Shown piece by piece: positions 55,016-63,472 of a stretch of 64,000 nucleotides of DNA. The DNA is taken from NCBI RefSeq assembly GCF_002135205.1, contig NZ_NEFZ01000004.1, positions 186,001 to 250,000 on the forward strand. Reading direction: 5' to 3'. Under the pieces are notes generated by a model. The model did not search any database, was not told where the DNA came from, and saw only the letters and a program-made list of their open reading frames with translations. The stretch's first letter is position 1. The number at the start of each line of letters is the position of its first letter. The translations under genes were made by a program, and so were the position numbers. This DNA comes from Acinetobacter sp. ANC 4204. GTDB lineage: Bacteria > Pseudomonadota > Gammaproteobacteria > Pseudomonadales > Moraxellaceae.

Positions 55016-57232
55016 TTAAAATTTTGCGCGGACTGTAAACGTTACGTTTCTTGGCTCACCCCAATATACGCCATTATAGAAGCCCACATTGAGATAGTAT
55101 TTTTCATCAAACAAGTTATTAATATTTAAGCTTGCAGACAACTCATCACTAAACTTATAACTCGCAAAGGCATTTGCTAAATAATACGATTTTTGTACGA
55201 CTGTTCCGCCATTATAAGCATTCTGTGGTGCGGTTCCCCAGTTTTGAAAAATTTCACTTTGCCAATTGACTCCGCCTCCAACAGTAAGTTTATTAGCCCC
55301 ATTCCACCAATTTTCTGGCAATGTATAGCTGGTAAAAAACTTAACTTGGTTTTGTGGAATTGTGGTCGTTGAGTTTGATATTGCTGAACTCACACTATTC
55401 ACATAGGTATAACCCGCACTTACATTCCAATTGTCTTGTAACTTACCAATAACTTCCGTTTCAAAACCATTTATTTTTAATCCTTTACCCGATGACATAT
55501 AGGCTGTGTCTAAATCATCTATTTTCGGAACTTTGCCTTGGTCATATTCAACATCTGTAACGGCAAGATCTTTGACTGATGACCAAAATACTGCAGCGCT
55601 TGTTAATAATTGAGCATCAAAAAATTCAGCTTTAAGTCCAAGTTCTGTACTACTACCAATCTCTGGGTCCAAATAATTACCGTTTCTATCCCTTTTGCTT
55701 GAAGGTGTAAACATGTCGGTATAACTTGCATAAGCTGTGTAGCGATCATTGAAATCATAAAGTAACCCTACATAAGGAACAAACTGCTCAAAACTCCGAG
55801 GTTTTTCAGGTTTTTGGTTCATCAACCATGTCTTGGTTTTATAATCATAGGTATTAAAACGACCGCCTAGAATTAACTTGAGTGGATCGGCCAAATTTAA
55901 ACGCAGGGTTGAATAATAACCAAATAGTTCAGTGGTGGTTTTACTCCCAGCCCCTGTTTTTACATAGGTCGGCTTTGGTAAATCTCCCGTCCAATCACGA
56001 TAGTCTTGAATCACCGCTGGATAATCAATCTTTCGATCAACTTTTAGTGAGGTCGTCTCTGATTTAAAGCCACTGTAACCTACAATTAACTCATGTTCAC
56101 GACCAAATAGCTGAAAAGGACCTGTTGCATATAAGTCTAAATTGAGTTTTTTACTCTCTGAGTAAGGTGCTACCTGTGTCCATATACTCAGACCTTTACC
56201 TGTTGAAGGATCTGGGAATCCACTTCCGCCGTAAGCAACTAACCAACTATTATCCGATGTACTATGTGCAGCAGCCGCTTTTACCATCCAACCGTTGTCA
56301 AATTGATGCTGAATATCTGCAAAAATAGTTTCATCTTTATGCTTAATTGCACTCCAGTCTGTTGTTAAACTAAAGTTTCGTGGCAAGTGAGCAAGACTAC
56401 CATCCGCATTAAAGTAAGGAACGGTTCCCCACGTCGATCCCTTAGGGTCATTGTCCTGATACTGAAATCCAAGCGACGCGGTTGTATTATCGGTTAAATC
56501 TGCTTCTACAATGGCCATGGCCGCAGTTGACTTTAGCTCATAGAAATCCATATAGGATTCTTTATCCGTATATGCAGCCATTACCCTACTACGTACACTG
56601 CCATCTTGAGTCAAGGGAATCGAGACATCAGCTGTTACACGAGTATTATTCCAGCTTCCATAAGTTGAACTTACACTCCCGGAAAAGTCTTTATCTGGGC
56701 GTTTACGTACCATATTGATCGTCGCTGACGGATTCCCTGTTGAACCCGTTAAGCCACTCGCCCCTTTAATTACCTCAACACGATCAAAGAAAAAACTGTC
56801 TGCCCTTGGGCTATTATCGCCCACTGGCATGCCATCAATTTGTCGGTTGGTAATAGAAAAACCACGAGCATAATAACTTGAACGCTCACTATCTTGTTTG
56901 CTAACAGTGACACCTGGTGTCACAGCCAATACATCATCAATGCTCACAAGATTACGTTGCTCAATCTGTTCCTGCGTGACAACACTCACAGACTGCGGTG
57001 TTTCTTTTAAACTTAGATTTAACTTCGATGAAGATTTTGATTTATTTGCTTTAAAACTGCCTGTTCCTTCAGTTTGATCACTGATTGTTGCCTTGGAACT
57101 AATCGTCGCGAGTGTTGCTGTATCTGTGACTTGATCCTGCTCAATTGCCCAAGCAAAATGCATTACTCCTCCATAAATTAAGATGGATTGAACAGCAAAG
57201 CTAAGGGTCTTTATTCGAAATTGTGAATTCAT
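55016..57232 (-). CDS. TonB-dependent siderophore receptor, FhuE/FpvA class without STN
   Basis: A 738-residue receptor. ATG 57232 gives a signal peptide (MNSQFRIKTLSFAVQSILIY, ending near HFAWA). The plug carries LNLSLKETPQSVSVVTQEQIEQRN and FFDRVEVIKGASGLTGSTGNPSATINMVRKRP, the marks of the ferric-siderophore (FhuE/FpvA/FoxA) subclass, and the barrel ends in Phe (FTVRAKF). The longer frame to 57277 would start inside the Fur box. It has its own terminator and a strong Fur box, so it is an iron-regulated single gene. The ligand is unknown, probably a hydroxamate or mixed siderophore. Confidence 0.89.
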   Translation of the reverse strand: MNSQFRIKTLSFAVQSILIYGGVMHFAWAIEQDQVTDTATLATISSKATISDQTEGTGSFKANKSKSSSKLNLSLKETPQSVSVVTQEQIEQRNLVSIDDVLAVTPGVTVSKQDSERSSYYARGFSITNRQIDGMPVGDNSPRADSFFFDRVEVIKGASGLTGSTGNPSATINMVRKRPDKDFSGSVSSTYGSWNNTRVTADVSIPLTQDGSVRSRVMAAYTDKESYMDFYELKSTAAMAIVEADLTDNTTASLGFQYQDNDPKGSTWGTVPYFNADGSLAHLPRNFSLTTDWSAIKHKDETIFADIQHQFDNGWMVKAAAAHSTSDNSWLVAYGGSGFPDPSTGKGLSIWTQVAPYSESKKLNLDLYATGPFQLFGREHELIVGYSGFKSETTSLKVDRKIDYPAVIQDYRDWTGDLPKPTYVKTGAGSKTTTELFGYYSTLRLNLADPLKLILGGRFNTYDYKTKTWLMNQKPEKPRSFEQFVPYVGLLYDFNDRYTAYASYTDMFTPSSKRDRNGNYLDPEIGSSTELGLKAEFFDAQLLTSAAVFWSSVKDLAVTDVEYDQGKVPKIDDLDTAYMSSGKGLKINGFETEVIGKLQDNWNVSAGYTYVNSVSSAISNSTTTIPQNQVKFFTSYTLPENWWNGANKLTVGGGVNWQSEIFQNWGTAPQNAYNGGTVVQKSYYLANAFASYKFSDELSASLNINNLFDEKYYLNVGFYNGVYWGEPRNVTFTVRAKF

Positions 57233-57262
57233 AATGTAGATTGAGTTAACTTTTGTGAGAAT

Positions 57263-57281
57263 AATAATTATTATCATTATA
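57263..57281 (-). promoter_or_regulatory. Fur box of the siderophore receptor
   Basis: Read on the minus strand it matches the classical 19-base Fur consensus at 16 positions (core ATAATGATAATAATTAT). It lies 30 bases before the receptor ATG. Confidence 0.82.
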
Positions 57282-57747
57282 ATTTGTGATGTAAACTGCT
57301 AATGCCACCTCACATGATTGATAAAAAAAATGATACTTTTTTTGATGTCATAAAAATACCGCCTACAAGGACGGTTTATCTATATATTTCAATCAACTAT
57401 ATGAAAAAAAATAAAGTGAAAATGTATACCATAATGCGGATATAAATTATAGATTTCTCATAATTACAAAATAAAATATGGTATTGGTACTATTTTTTTA
57501 CGTTGATATCTATCTAAATAGCAATTCTAAAGTTCAACTTCCCTTTAAAATATACATATTAGACAATCAAATAAAAAACACATTATCTATATAAATAAGC
57601 TAATGAGTACTTCAATCATGATAATTACTCAACACACCGTCTATTATTAAGAAATACCTAAACAACAAGAAAAGGCTCATGTAGAAAACATAAAAGAAGT
57701 TTCATTTATGAATAAATCGTTTGATTGCATGTACAATAAAACCAAGT
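57282..57747. other. gene-free AT-rich interval
   Basis: There is no coding signal. It holds the receptor promoter on its left and a hairpin at 57358-57375 (listed separately). The remainder, 57376-57747, is AT-rich and I see no gene or clear repeat in it; a small RNA cannot be excluded. Confidence 0.5.
57358..57375 (-). terminator. bulged hairpin followed by T-run
   Basis: On the minus strand ACCG(T)CC pairs with GGCGGT around TTGTA and is followed by ATTTTTAT. It lies about 370 bases past the flavin reductase stop, so it may end a long 3' untranslated region or an unseen small transcript. Confidence 0.4.
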
Positions 57748-58242
57748 TTAAACATTTTCTGTCTGTCCCACCTGATGATAAGCACGATTAAAATAAACCA
57801 AGCTTTGATCCTGTTGGCTTTGCTGAATAGCGACAATACGACACATAAACACCGTATGCGTCCCAACTTCTTGAATGTCATCAATCTCACAATCAAAATT
57901 AACCAATGCATCCTTTAAAACAGGTGCCCCTGTTTCTAGCTCCGTCCAAATACCATGTTTAAAACGCTCTTCAGAAGTCATTTTGGATGCAAAGACGTTA
58001 GAAATATGCTGATGCTGTGCGCCTAAAACATTCACGGTTAAAATTTTATTATCTACAAAATGTACATGTGAACGAGAAGCTTTGTTCATACAAACCAATA
58101 ATGTTGGTGGTGTATCAGTGACACTACACACAGCTGATGCGGTAAATCCATGACGATCAGACATACCCGCCGTGGTCACGACACTCACTGCACTGGTCAA
58201 TAAAGACATCGCATTTCTAAAGTCTGTTGCTTCGATCATCAT
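57748..58242 (-). CDS. flavin reductase (NAD(P)H:FMN oxidoreductase domain, HpaC-like)
   Basis: A 164-residue flavin reductase of the split-barrel class that supplies reduced FMN to partner oxygenases. Marks are FRNAMSLLTSAVSVVTTAG, HGFTASAVCSVTDTPPTLLVCMNK and FDCEIDDIQEVGTHTVFMCRIV. An AGGAG site precedes two tandem ATGs. It lies 175 bases downstream of mesD on the same strand. MesX/MesD need oxygen, and a flavin reductase beside them suggests a flavin-dependent step. It could also serve the LLM monooxygenases at 32619 and 35129. Confidence 0.87.
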   Translation of the reverse strand: MMIEATDFRNAMSLLTSAVSVVTTAGMSDRHGFTASAVCSVTDTPPTLLVCMNKASRSHVHFVDNKILTVNVLGAQHQHISNVFASKMTSEERFKHGIWTELETGAPVLKDALVNFDCEIDDIQEVGTHTVFMCRIVAIQQSQQDQSLVYFNRAYHQVGQTENV

Positions 58243-58417
58243 TTTACTCCTACACTGAACCGTACATTTTGTTTAGATTTGGTGATACCGTACTTCAATC
58301 AGATCGGCTATATCTAAAACTGTGACATAATGAAAATGAGGACTACCCGTTTGATCAACAAGGCAAAAACCTATCCGACAAATCAAAGTAGCCCTTTTTA
58401 TCACTCGGCCACTAATA

Positions 58418-59446
58418 CTAAGCCGATAACTCTTTACGGATGATTTCCGCACCTGCACTTAACGCATTCAGCTTGCCTCTCGCCACTTCACGAGCCAAAG
58501 GTGCCATACCACAGTTAGTCGAAGGATAAAGTTTATCCGCATCGACAAATTGAAGTGCTTTGCGTAGCGTATTTGCCACTTCTTCTGGTGTTTCAATCGT
58601 ATTGGTTGCCACATCAATCGCACCAACCATGACTTTTTTACCACGAATCAGTTCAATCAAGTCCATCGGCACACGCGAGTTTTGGCATTCAAGTGAGATA
58701 ATATCAAGCTTAGATTTTTGAAGTTTAGGGAATGATTCTTCGTATTGACGCCATTCATTGCCTAAAGTTTGCTTCCAATCAGTATTGGCTTTAATACCAT
58801 AACCGTAGCAAATGTGTACCGCAGTTTCACATTTCAAACCTTCAAGCGCACGTTCTAAAGTTGCAATACCCCAGTCATTCACTTCATCAAAGAATACATT
58901 AAATGCGGGTTCATCAAACTGGATAATGTCAACGCCTGCTGCTTCTAACTCTAGTGCTTCTTGATTCAGAATCTTGGCAAATTCCCAAGCCAATTTTTCA
59001 CGGCTCTTATAATGACCATCATACAACGTGTCAATCATGGTCATTGGGCCAGGCAACGCCCACTTGATTGGTTGTGTGGTTTGGCTACGTAAAAACTTGG
59101 CATCATTAACAAATACAGGTTGCTTACGAGATACTTCACCCACAACAGATGGCACACTGGCATCGTAACGATTACGAATTCGCATTGTTTCACGTTTTTC
59201 GAAATCGACACCTTCAAGATGTTCAATAAAAGTGGTCACAAAGTGCTGACGCGTTTGCTCACCATCAGAAACAATATCAATACCTGCTTGCAACTGTTCA
59301 TGTAACGATAAGCTTAAAGCATCGCGCTTGGCTTGAAGCAGTTCTTCACCTTCAAGTTTCCATGCGGACCACAGTTTCTCAGGCTCAGCAAGCCAAGAAG
59401 GTTTCGGTAAGCTGCCAGCGGTTGATGTTGGTAATAAAATTGCCAT
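58418..59446 (-). CDS. mesD: folate-independent methionine synthase MesD (short MetE-like)
   Basis: A 342-residue protein equal to the C-terminal catalytic half of cobalamin-independent methionine synthase, with no folate-binding N-terminal half. Probable zinc ligands are H211 and C213 (VHICYG), E253 (SLECQNS) and C312 (TNCGMAPL), matching the H-x-C, E and C positions of MetE. QFDEPAFNV is the homocysteine-site region. It follows a DUF1852 gene by 30 bases, the pairing that defines MesD/MesX, in which methyl transfer is independent of folate and requires oxygen and MesX. The methyl donor is not known. Confidence 0.88.
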   Translation of the reverse strand: MAILLPTSTAGSLPKPSWLAEPEKLWSAWKLEGEELLQAKRDALSLSLHEQLQAGIDIVSDGEQTRQHFVTTFIEHLEGVDFEKRETMRIRNRYDASVPSVVGEVSRKQPVFVNDAKFLRSQTTQPIKWALPGPMTMIDTLYDGHYKSREKLAWEFAKILNQEALELEAAGVDIIQFDEPAFNVFFDEVNDWGIATLERALEGLKCETAVHICYGYGIKANTDWKQTLGNEWRQYEESFPKLQKSKLDIISLECQNSRVPMDLIELIRGKKVMVGAIDVATNTIETPEEVANTLRKALQFVDADKLYPSTNCGMAPLAREVARGKLNALSAGAEIIRKELSA

Positions 59447-59476
59447 TCTAAATCTTCTATCTCTATTTCAGGTAAA

Positions 59477-60469
59477 TTAAGCAGCGCTACTGTCTACAGT
59501 GTAATTCGAAGCCCATTGCTCAAGGATGTTTTGATAAGGCTTGATAAAGTTTTCTTCCGTCCATTTACCTTGTTTTACCGCTAACTGACCACGTTCAACA
59601 CGATCATAGACAATTCGTGTTAAGGAATAATCTGGGTATTCTAAACTTGCTTGATAGACCTGTGCTGCTGATGAATTTGCATTGTAAATTTCAGGACGAT
59701 AAATCTTTTGGAACGTTTCCATCGTACTAATCGCACTGATCAGCTCAAAATCGGTGTAATCACGTAATAAATCACCCGCAAAATAGAATGCTAAAGGTGC
59801 AACGCTACCTTTCGGCATAAAGAAGCGAACCTGTAAGCCCATTTTATGGAAATACTCATCGGTACGAGAGTATTGGTCCTGTTTATATTCAACACCCAAA
59901 ATAGGATGCTCATTGGTTGTACGCTGATAAGTTCTTGCTGTTGAAACACTCAAGCAAATCACAGGCTGTTGATTGAACGCTGCTTTAAAAGTATCTGAGT
60001 TGACGAGGTACTGATAAAGCTTGCCATGTAAATCACCAAAATTTTCAGGTGCGTACGAAGTTGAGTTTTCTTTATTATGTTCTTTAAGCACTACACTGAA
60101 ATCATAGTCACGTACATAAGATGAGAAGCTATTACCAATCATGCCCTCAATACGTTGATTGGTGTGATGATCCGTAATTGTGCTTTTCAACATTTCAATA
60201 ATCGGGAAAGCTTTACCATTACCTTCAATATCTAAATCGGCAGAAATGATATCAATTTCAAGTGAATAGCGATCACCATTTGGGTTGTCTGTTTGTGCTA
60301 AAGCATTGAAACGATTATTAATCATACGAAGTGTATTGCGTAGGTTCTGCTCACGGCTTTCACCACGCGCTAAGTTAGCAAAGTTAGTTGTTAGACGTGT
60401 GCTATCTGCTGGTTGATAGTTTTCATCAAAACGAATGCGTTTAATTGAACATGCAAACTCTGTACTCAT
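59477..60469 (-). CDS. mesX: MesX (DUF1852), partner of methionine synthase MesD
   Basis: A 330-residue DUF1852 protein: ACSIKRIRFDENYQPADSTRLTTNFANLARG at the start, LRNTLRMINNRFNALAQ, RYSLEIDIISADLDIEG, and EYKQDQYSRTDEYFHKMGLQVRFF near the middle. Genetic work in Acinetobacter and other bacteria linked this family to MesD function; its own chemistry is not established. It is the first gene of mesX-mesD and lies behind a 400-base control region. Confidence 0.87.
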   Translation of the reverse strand: MSTEFACSIKRIRFDENYQPADSTRLTTNFANLARGESREQNLRNTLRMINNRFNALAQTDNPNGDRYSLEIDIISADLDIEGNGKAFPIIEMLKSTITDHHTNQRIEGMIGNSFSSYVRDYDFSVVLKEHNKENSTSYAPENFGDLHGKLYQYLVNSDTFKAAFNQQPVICLSVSTARTYQRTTNEHPILGVEYKQDQYSRTDEYFHKMGLQVRFFMPKGSVAPLAFYFAGDLLRDYTDFELISAISTMETFQKIYRPEIYNANSSAAQVYQASLEYPDYSLTRIVYDRVERGQLAVKQGKWTEENFIKPYQNILEQWASNYTVDSSAA

Positions 60470-60868
60470 GGCGACCTTTACCCTATTTTTGCAATAAAAC
60501 CTGAATTTCTTTCATGCTCTTTTCAAACAGTCCAATTTTCTTTTGGTACACTTCTCGTTAACCACTATCCAGTGTTATCTATAGTCTGGCTAATAATTAA
60601 CGATGAAGAATGTCTATCATTAAGAGCTTGGTGTAATTTATACCCGAAACTTCACATGAATAAAAATGATTTAATCTCACCCATAAGTGAGAAAAATTCA
60701 TTTTAATAAATTTTATTACATCAAGAAAAAATTCCACCACCAATTCTGGTGCCATTTGTACTGATGAACTTCGTTATTTTTTGCGATAAAAGTCATCTGA
60801 ATGCACACGGTATGCAAGAATTTATCTTTCAAGAAACTGATAAATAAAAGAATATAATCATAATCCAA
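60470..60868. promoter_or_regulatory. control region upstream of mesX
   Basis: A 399-base gap without a gene. It contains a 42-base imperfect dyad (60663-60704, listed separately) about 195 bases before the mesX start, and a small CACCA/TGGTG hairpin at 60736-60752. I see no known riboswitch consensus such as SAM or B12. Confidence 0.5.
60663..60704. repeat. 42-base imperfect dyad upstream of mesX
   Basis: Outer arms AAAATGA (60663-60669) and TCATTTT (60698-60704) and inner arms CTCAC (60676-60680) and GTGAG (60687-60691) are each perfect, with equal 6-base spacers and a 6-base centre. The symmetry suits two dimers of a regulator or a leader hairpin. Confidence 0.5.
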
Positions 60869-61300
60869 CTACTTAGATGAGCGTAACCATGGAGTTACCG
60901 TTAAGCCTGTCAAAACACCCTCAGGACTTAAAAAGCGAGTGACAGATTGTCCCCAAGGTTCTATACGATTATTGACAAGTAATTGGTAACCTTTAGAAAC
61001 CATATAAGCTGAAGCTGTAACAATATCTTCTACCTCAAATTCAATCCAACTTTGAGGAATATTGAATTCTTCTGGCCACTCCTTTAGCCCAAAGCATGAA
61101 TTCGCAGCTTGAGTCAAAGGCCAAAGTGCAAAATGTTTTACACCACCCAACTCACCATCATTCGTACTCATATAAGATTCATTTCCCTCCATCGCTTTAA
61201 CTGGAAGATTAAGAATGTCGAGGTAGAAAGATTTACTTGCGTGATCTTCTTTGGTAATTGGTCCAAATCCAGCAACAAAAAGTATATGTACAGGATGCAT
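60869..61300 (-). CDS. VOC-family (glyoxalase-like) protein
   Basis: A 143-residue VOC-fold protein with two beta-alpha-beta modules: an N-terminal KSFYLDILNLPVKAMEGNE and a second half with WIEFEVEDIVTASAYMVSKGYQLL and GQSVTRFLSPEGVLTGLTVTPW. The penultimate strand has an acidic SPEGVL motif, but the first half lacks an obvious metal His, so it may not be a canonical glyoxalase. Single gene, minus strand. Confidence 0.8.
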   Translation of the reverse strand: MHPVHILFVAGFGPITKEDHASKSFYLDILNLPVKAMEGNESYMSTNDGELGGVKHFALWPLTQAANSCFGLKEWPEEFNIPQSWIEFEVEDIVTASAYMVSKGYQLLVNNRIEPWGQSVTRFLSPEGVLTGLTVTPWLRSSK

Positions 61301-61602
61301 TTCAATATCTCATTTTTTTTAAGTGATCTATTCTTTTATACTTAGAATTGTTTACTTTTCAAGCATAAAATTAAAAATGTGAGTTCGGTTAAATCCCCCC
61401 TATGTTGTTAGGCTCTACCATTTGCTGGGATCGTATTCAGGACAATATTTATGGTTAATGAATAAGTTACTCATCTACTCCCCTATAACATTCTTATTCT
61501 CAAGTTGTAGCTAAAGATAGCATACACTTATAGAAATGTCTTTTTTTAAACATCAAAAGATGTTATAAAAAAGACATTCGCTACTTTAGGATAATTTTTA
61601 AG
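61301..61602. promoter_or_regulatory. intergenic control region of the ImmA gene pair
   Basis: A 302-base gap without a gene. The right end contains a large hairpin (61535-61578) and an AGGA ribosome-binding site before 61603. The rest shows nothing clear. Confidence 0.5.
61535..61578. repeat. 20-base inverted repeat with AAAA loop before the ImmA gene pair
   Basis: The arms 61535-61554 and 61559-61578 are complementary at 18 of 20 positions (only a TA/AT pair is mismatched) around a 4-base loop. The left arm reads AATGTC, a T-tract, then AACATC. It ends 24 bases before the ATG of the first gene, so it is either the operator of an autoregulating HTH protein or a structured leader. Confidence 0.65.
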
Positions 61603-62313
61603 ATGAATTTAAATCTCCTTGATGAAGAATCAATCCAACCTTCTGAACCCACGCCATGTGATTTTTTCAACGGTGAAGATGCAGTCAAGAAAGCTAAACA
61701 ATTAGGATTACCTGATCTCGAGTTAGTCAGAGACGCAATTATGATCGGTGATGCTGACTATAGAACAAATACTCACTATAACCGTGCACGCTTTATTGCA
61801 CGATGGGGAAAAATTGGGGAACAAATTGCCTTACTGCTTCGACAATCTGATCCTGCTTGGGTATTTCACAATGACAGCCAACCAAGAATTGAAAATACTG
61901 CAAAGAAAATACAAATTATCTTTATGAGCGGGAATATCGCATTGGGGCTAGCCGACCAAGTTGTATCCGCACACTGTGAAAAAGGATTAATGACCTTAAA
62001 TAATATTAAGGAGAATCAATCTGCTTATGATGATGAGACAAAATTACGGACATGGATTTTATACTTCCCTTCTGCTTCCCATCCAGCTTACAAGAATGTT
62101 GATATCCCAACAATTCCTTTTGAATTTGCATATCCAACTAGCTTTGTACAGAACTCAAAAGCTGAAAAAATCTCCATTTTACCTAGCAACCATACTTGCA
62201 GAATTGTATTTGAGATAGATAATACACTTCCTGTAAAAACTGATCCTAAGCCAATATTAGAACCATCTGATGAAATTAAACCTGATGATTTTGATATTCA
62301 GCTTGTAGTTTAA
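61603..62313 (+). CDS. hypothetical protein coupled to the ImmA/IrrE protease gene
   Basis: A 236-residue soluble protein with no family I recognise. An N-terminal helical half (residues 25-100: AVKKAKQLGLPDLELVRDAIMIGD, ARFIARWGKIGEQIALLL) is followed by a beta-rich half (LRTWILYFPSASHPAYK, THTCR-like strand near residue 200) and an acidic proline-containing tail. It starts ATG after an AGGA site and lies 12 bases before the protease gene. In other ImmA-type pairs the partner is the target or effector that the protease cleaves; here that is only a suggestion from layout. Confidence 0.65.
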   Translation: MNLNLLDEESIQPSEPTPCDFFNGEDAVKKAKQLGLPDLELVRDAIMIGDADYRTNTHYNRARFIARWGKIGEQIALLLRQSDPAWVFHNDSQPRIENTAKKIQIIFMSGNIALGLADQVVSAHCEKGLMTLNNIKENQSAYDDETKLRTWILYFPSASHPAYKNVDIPTIPFEFAYPTSFVQNSKAEKISILPSNHTCRIVFEIDNTLPVKTDPKPILEPSDEIKPDDFDIQLVV

Positions 62314-62325
62314 TCTGAGGTTAAT

Positions 62326-63432
62326 GTGTTTAATAAAGATCGTTTACGTATTGCTAAAGAGTTACGTGGCCTTAGCAATACCGATTTCGCAGACAAATTA
62401 AGTTGCTCTATCTCTAAGGTAAAGCAACTTTTGGACGTGGAAAAAGAAATCAATGAAAATGATCAAGATGAAATATGTCGTGCATTAAACTTACCTAAGT
62501 CTTTCTTCATTGGTAATGACACACAACCACATGAAACAGACCAAATCTTTTATCGTTCTGTTGCCCGTATTAAAGCGCAGCATAGAAAAGCTAATGAGGC
62601 ATATACTCTTTTAGCAATCAACATTAACAAATACTTGAATCAAAAAGTAAAGTTACCTACTTTTCAACGTCCTGATTTGGATATCACTGAATTTTTGGGT
62701 GAATCTAAATATGCTGATCATCTAGCGTCAGAGTTGAGAGGTTTATGGGCTTTAGGTAATCAACCTATTAACAATATTGTTTCATTATGTGAGCTAAAAG
62801 GAATCCGTGTCTTTAGATTACCGACTGAAATTCGTGAAATTGATGCGCTATCTTTTTTTGATGATGAAAGTGGTAGCCCTTTCATATTTCTAAATACATT
62901 TAAGTCTGCCGAAAGAGCCCGCTTCGATTGTGCACACGAACTTGGCCATATCGTTATGCATACGCATAACAAAAAAATTCGTGTTGAGAAAGATAATCGT
63001 GTTCTCGAAACTGAAGCAGATCAATTTTCATCTGAATTTTTAATGCCAACAGATGCATTCCTTTCCACTGCTCCACGCTATTTCTCATTAGAAAATATGA
63101 TTAAGTATAAAAAGATTTGGCGTACATCTTTGAAGGCCATTAACTATAAAGCTCACAAGCTGGGGTTAGTTAGTGATTGGGTTAACCGTAGTAACTCTAT
63201 AAAGATCAATTCATTGGGTTATAACATTAACGAGCCCGAAGAAACTCATCGTGATGAAAGCTTAATGCTACCTAAAATTATCTCTGTATTAGCGTCCCAG
63301 CCTTCATTTGATAAAAATCAGATGCTTGATGAAATTGGAATATCTGAAGATGATTTTAATCAATTAACATTTGATGCCTTAGCTAAAGTTGAATCTCCGA
63401 AGAAAAAACACAGGTTATATCTTGTTGATTAA
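62326..63432 (+). CDS. HTH (XRE-like) ImmA/IrrE-family metallopeptidase
   Basis: A 368-residue fusion. Residues 1-65 form an XRE-type helix-turn-helix (ELRGLSNTDFADKLSCSISKVKQLL), and residues about 140-260 an ImmA/IrrE zinc protease with H204-E-L-G-H208 and the third ligand E230 (LETEADQFSSEFLMP). A C-terminal helical region follows. It starts GTG behind TGAGG. Family members cleave a repressor or a partner after damage or phage signals, as ImmA does to ImmR. Together with the preceding gene it looks like a two-gene regulatory, toxin-antitoxin or defence unit. Confidence 0.85.
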   Translation: MFNKDRLRIAKELRGLSNTDFADKLSCSISKVKQLLDVEKEINENDQDEICRALNLPKSFFIGNDTQPHETDQIFYRSVARIKAQHRKANEAYTLLAININKYLNQKVKLPTFQRPDLDITEFLGESKYADHLASELRGLWALGNQPINNIVSLCELKGIRVFRLPTEIREIDALSFFDDESGSPFIFLNTFKSAERARFDCAHELGHIVMHTHNKKIRVEKDNRVLETEADQFSSEFLMPTDAFLSTAPRYFSLENMIKYKKIWRTSLKAINYKAHKLGLVSDWVNRSNSIKINSLGYNINEPEETHRDESLMLPKIISVLASQPSFDKNQMLDEIGISEDDFNQLTFDALAKVESPKKKHRLYLVD

Positions 63433-63452
63433 TCTAAATTCTATATAAATAA

Positions 63453-63468
63453 AGCGCCACACGGCGCT
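63453..63468. terminator. hairpin between convergent immA-like and higA genes
   Basis: AGCGCC (63453-63458) pairs with GGCGCT (63463-63468) around ACAC. On the minus strand it is followed by TTATTTATA, so it mainly terminates higBA. Confidence 0.65.
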
Positions 63469-63472
63469 CTAC

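Noticed and set aside
58273..58458. 61-codon minus-strand frame overlapping the 3' end of mesD
   Set aside because: No ribosome-binding site, overlaps mesD in another frame, and no recognisable protein pattern.
60470..60868. SAM, SAH or cobalamin riboswitch upstream of mesX
   Set aside because: I looked for the conserved core motifs and could not find them; only a simple dyad is present.
61382..61402. Sequence resembling a tRNA T-arm (GTTCGGTTAAATCC)
   Set aside because: No acceptor, D or anticodon arm can be built around it.
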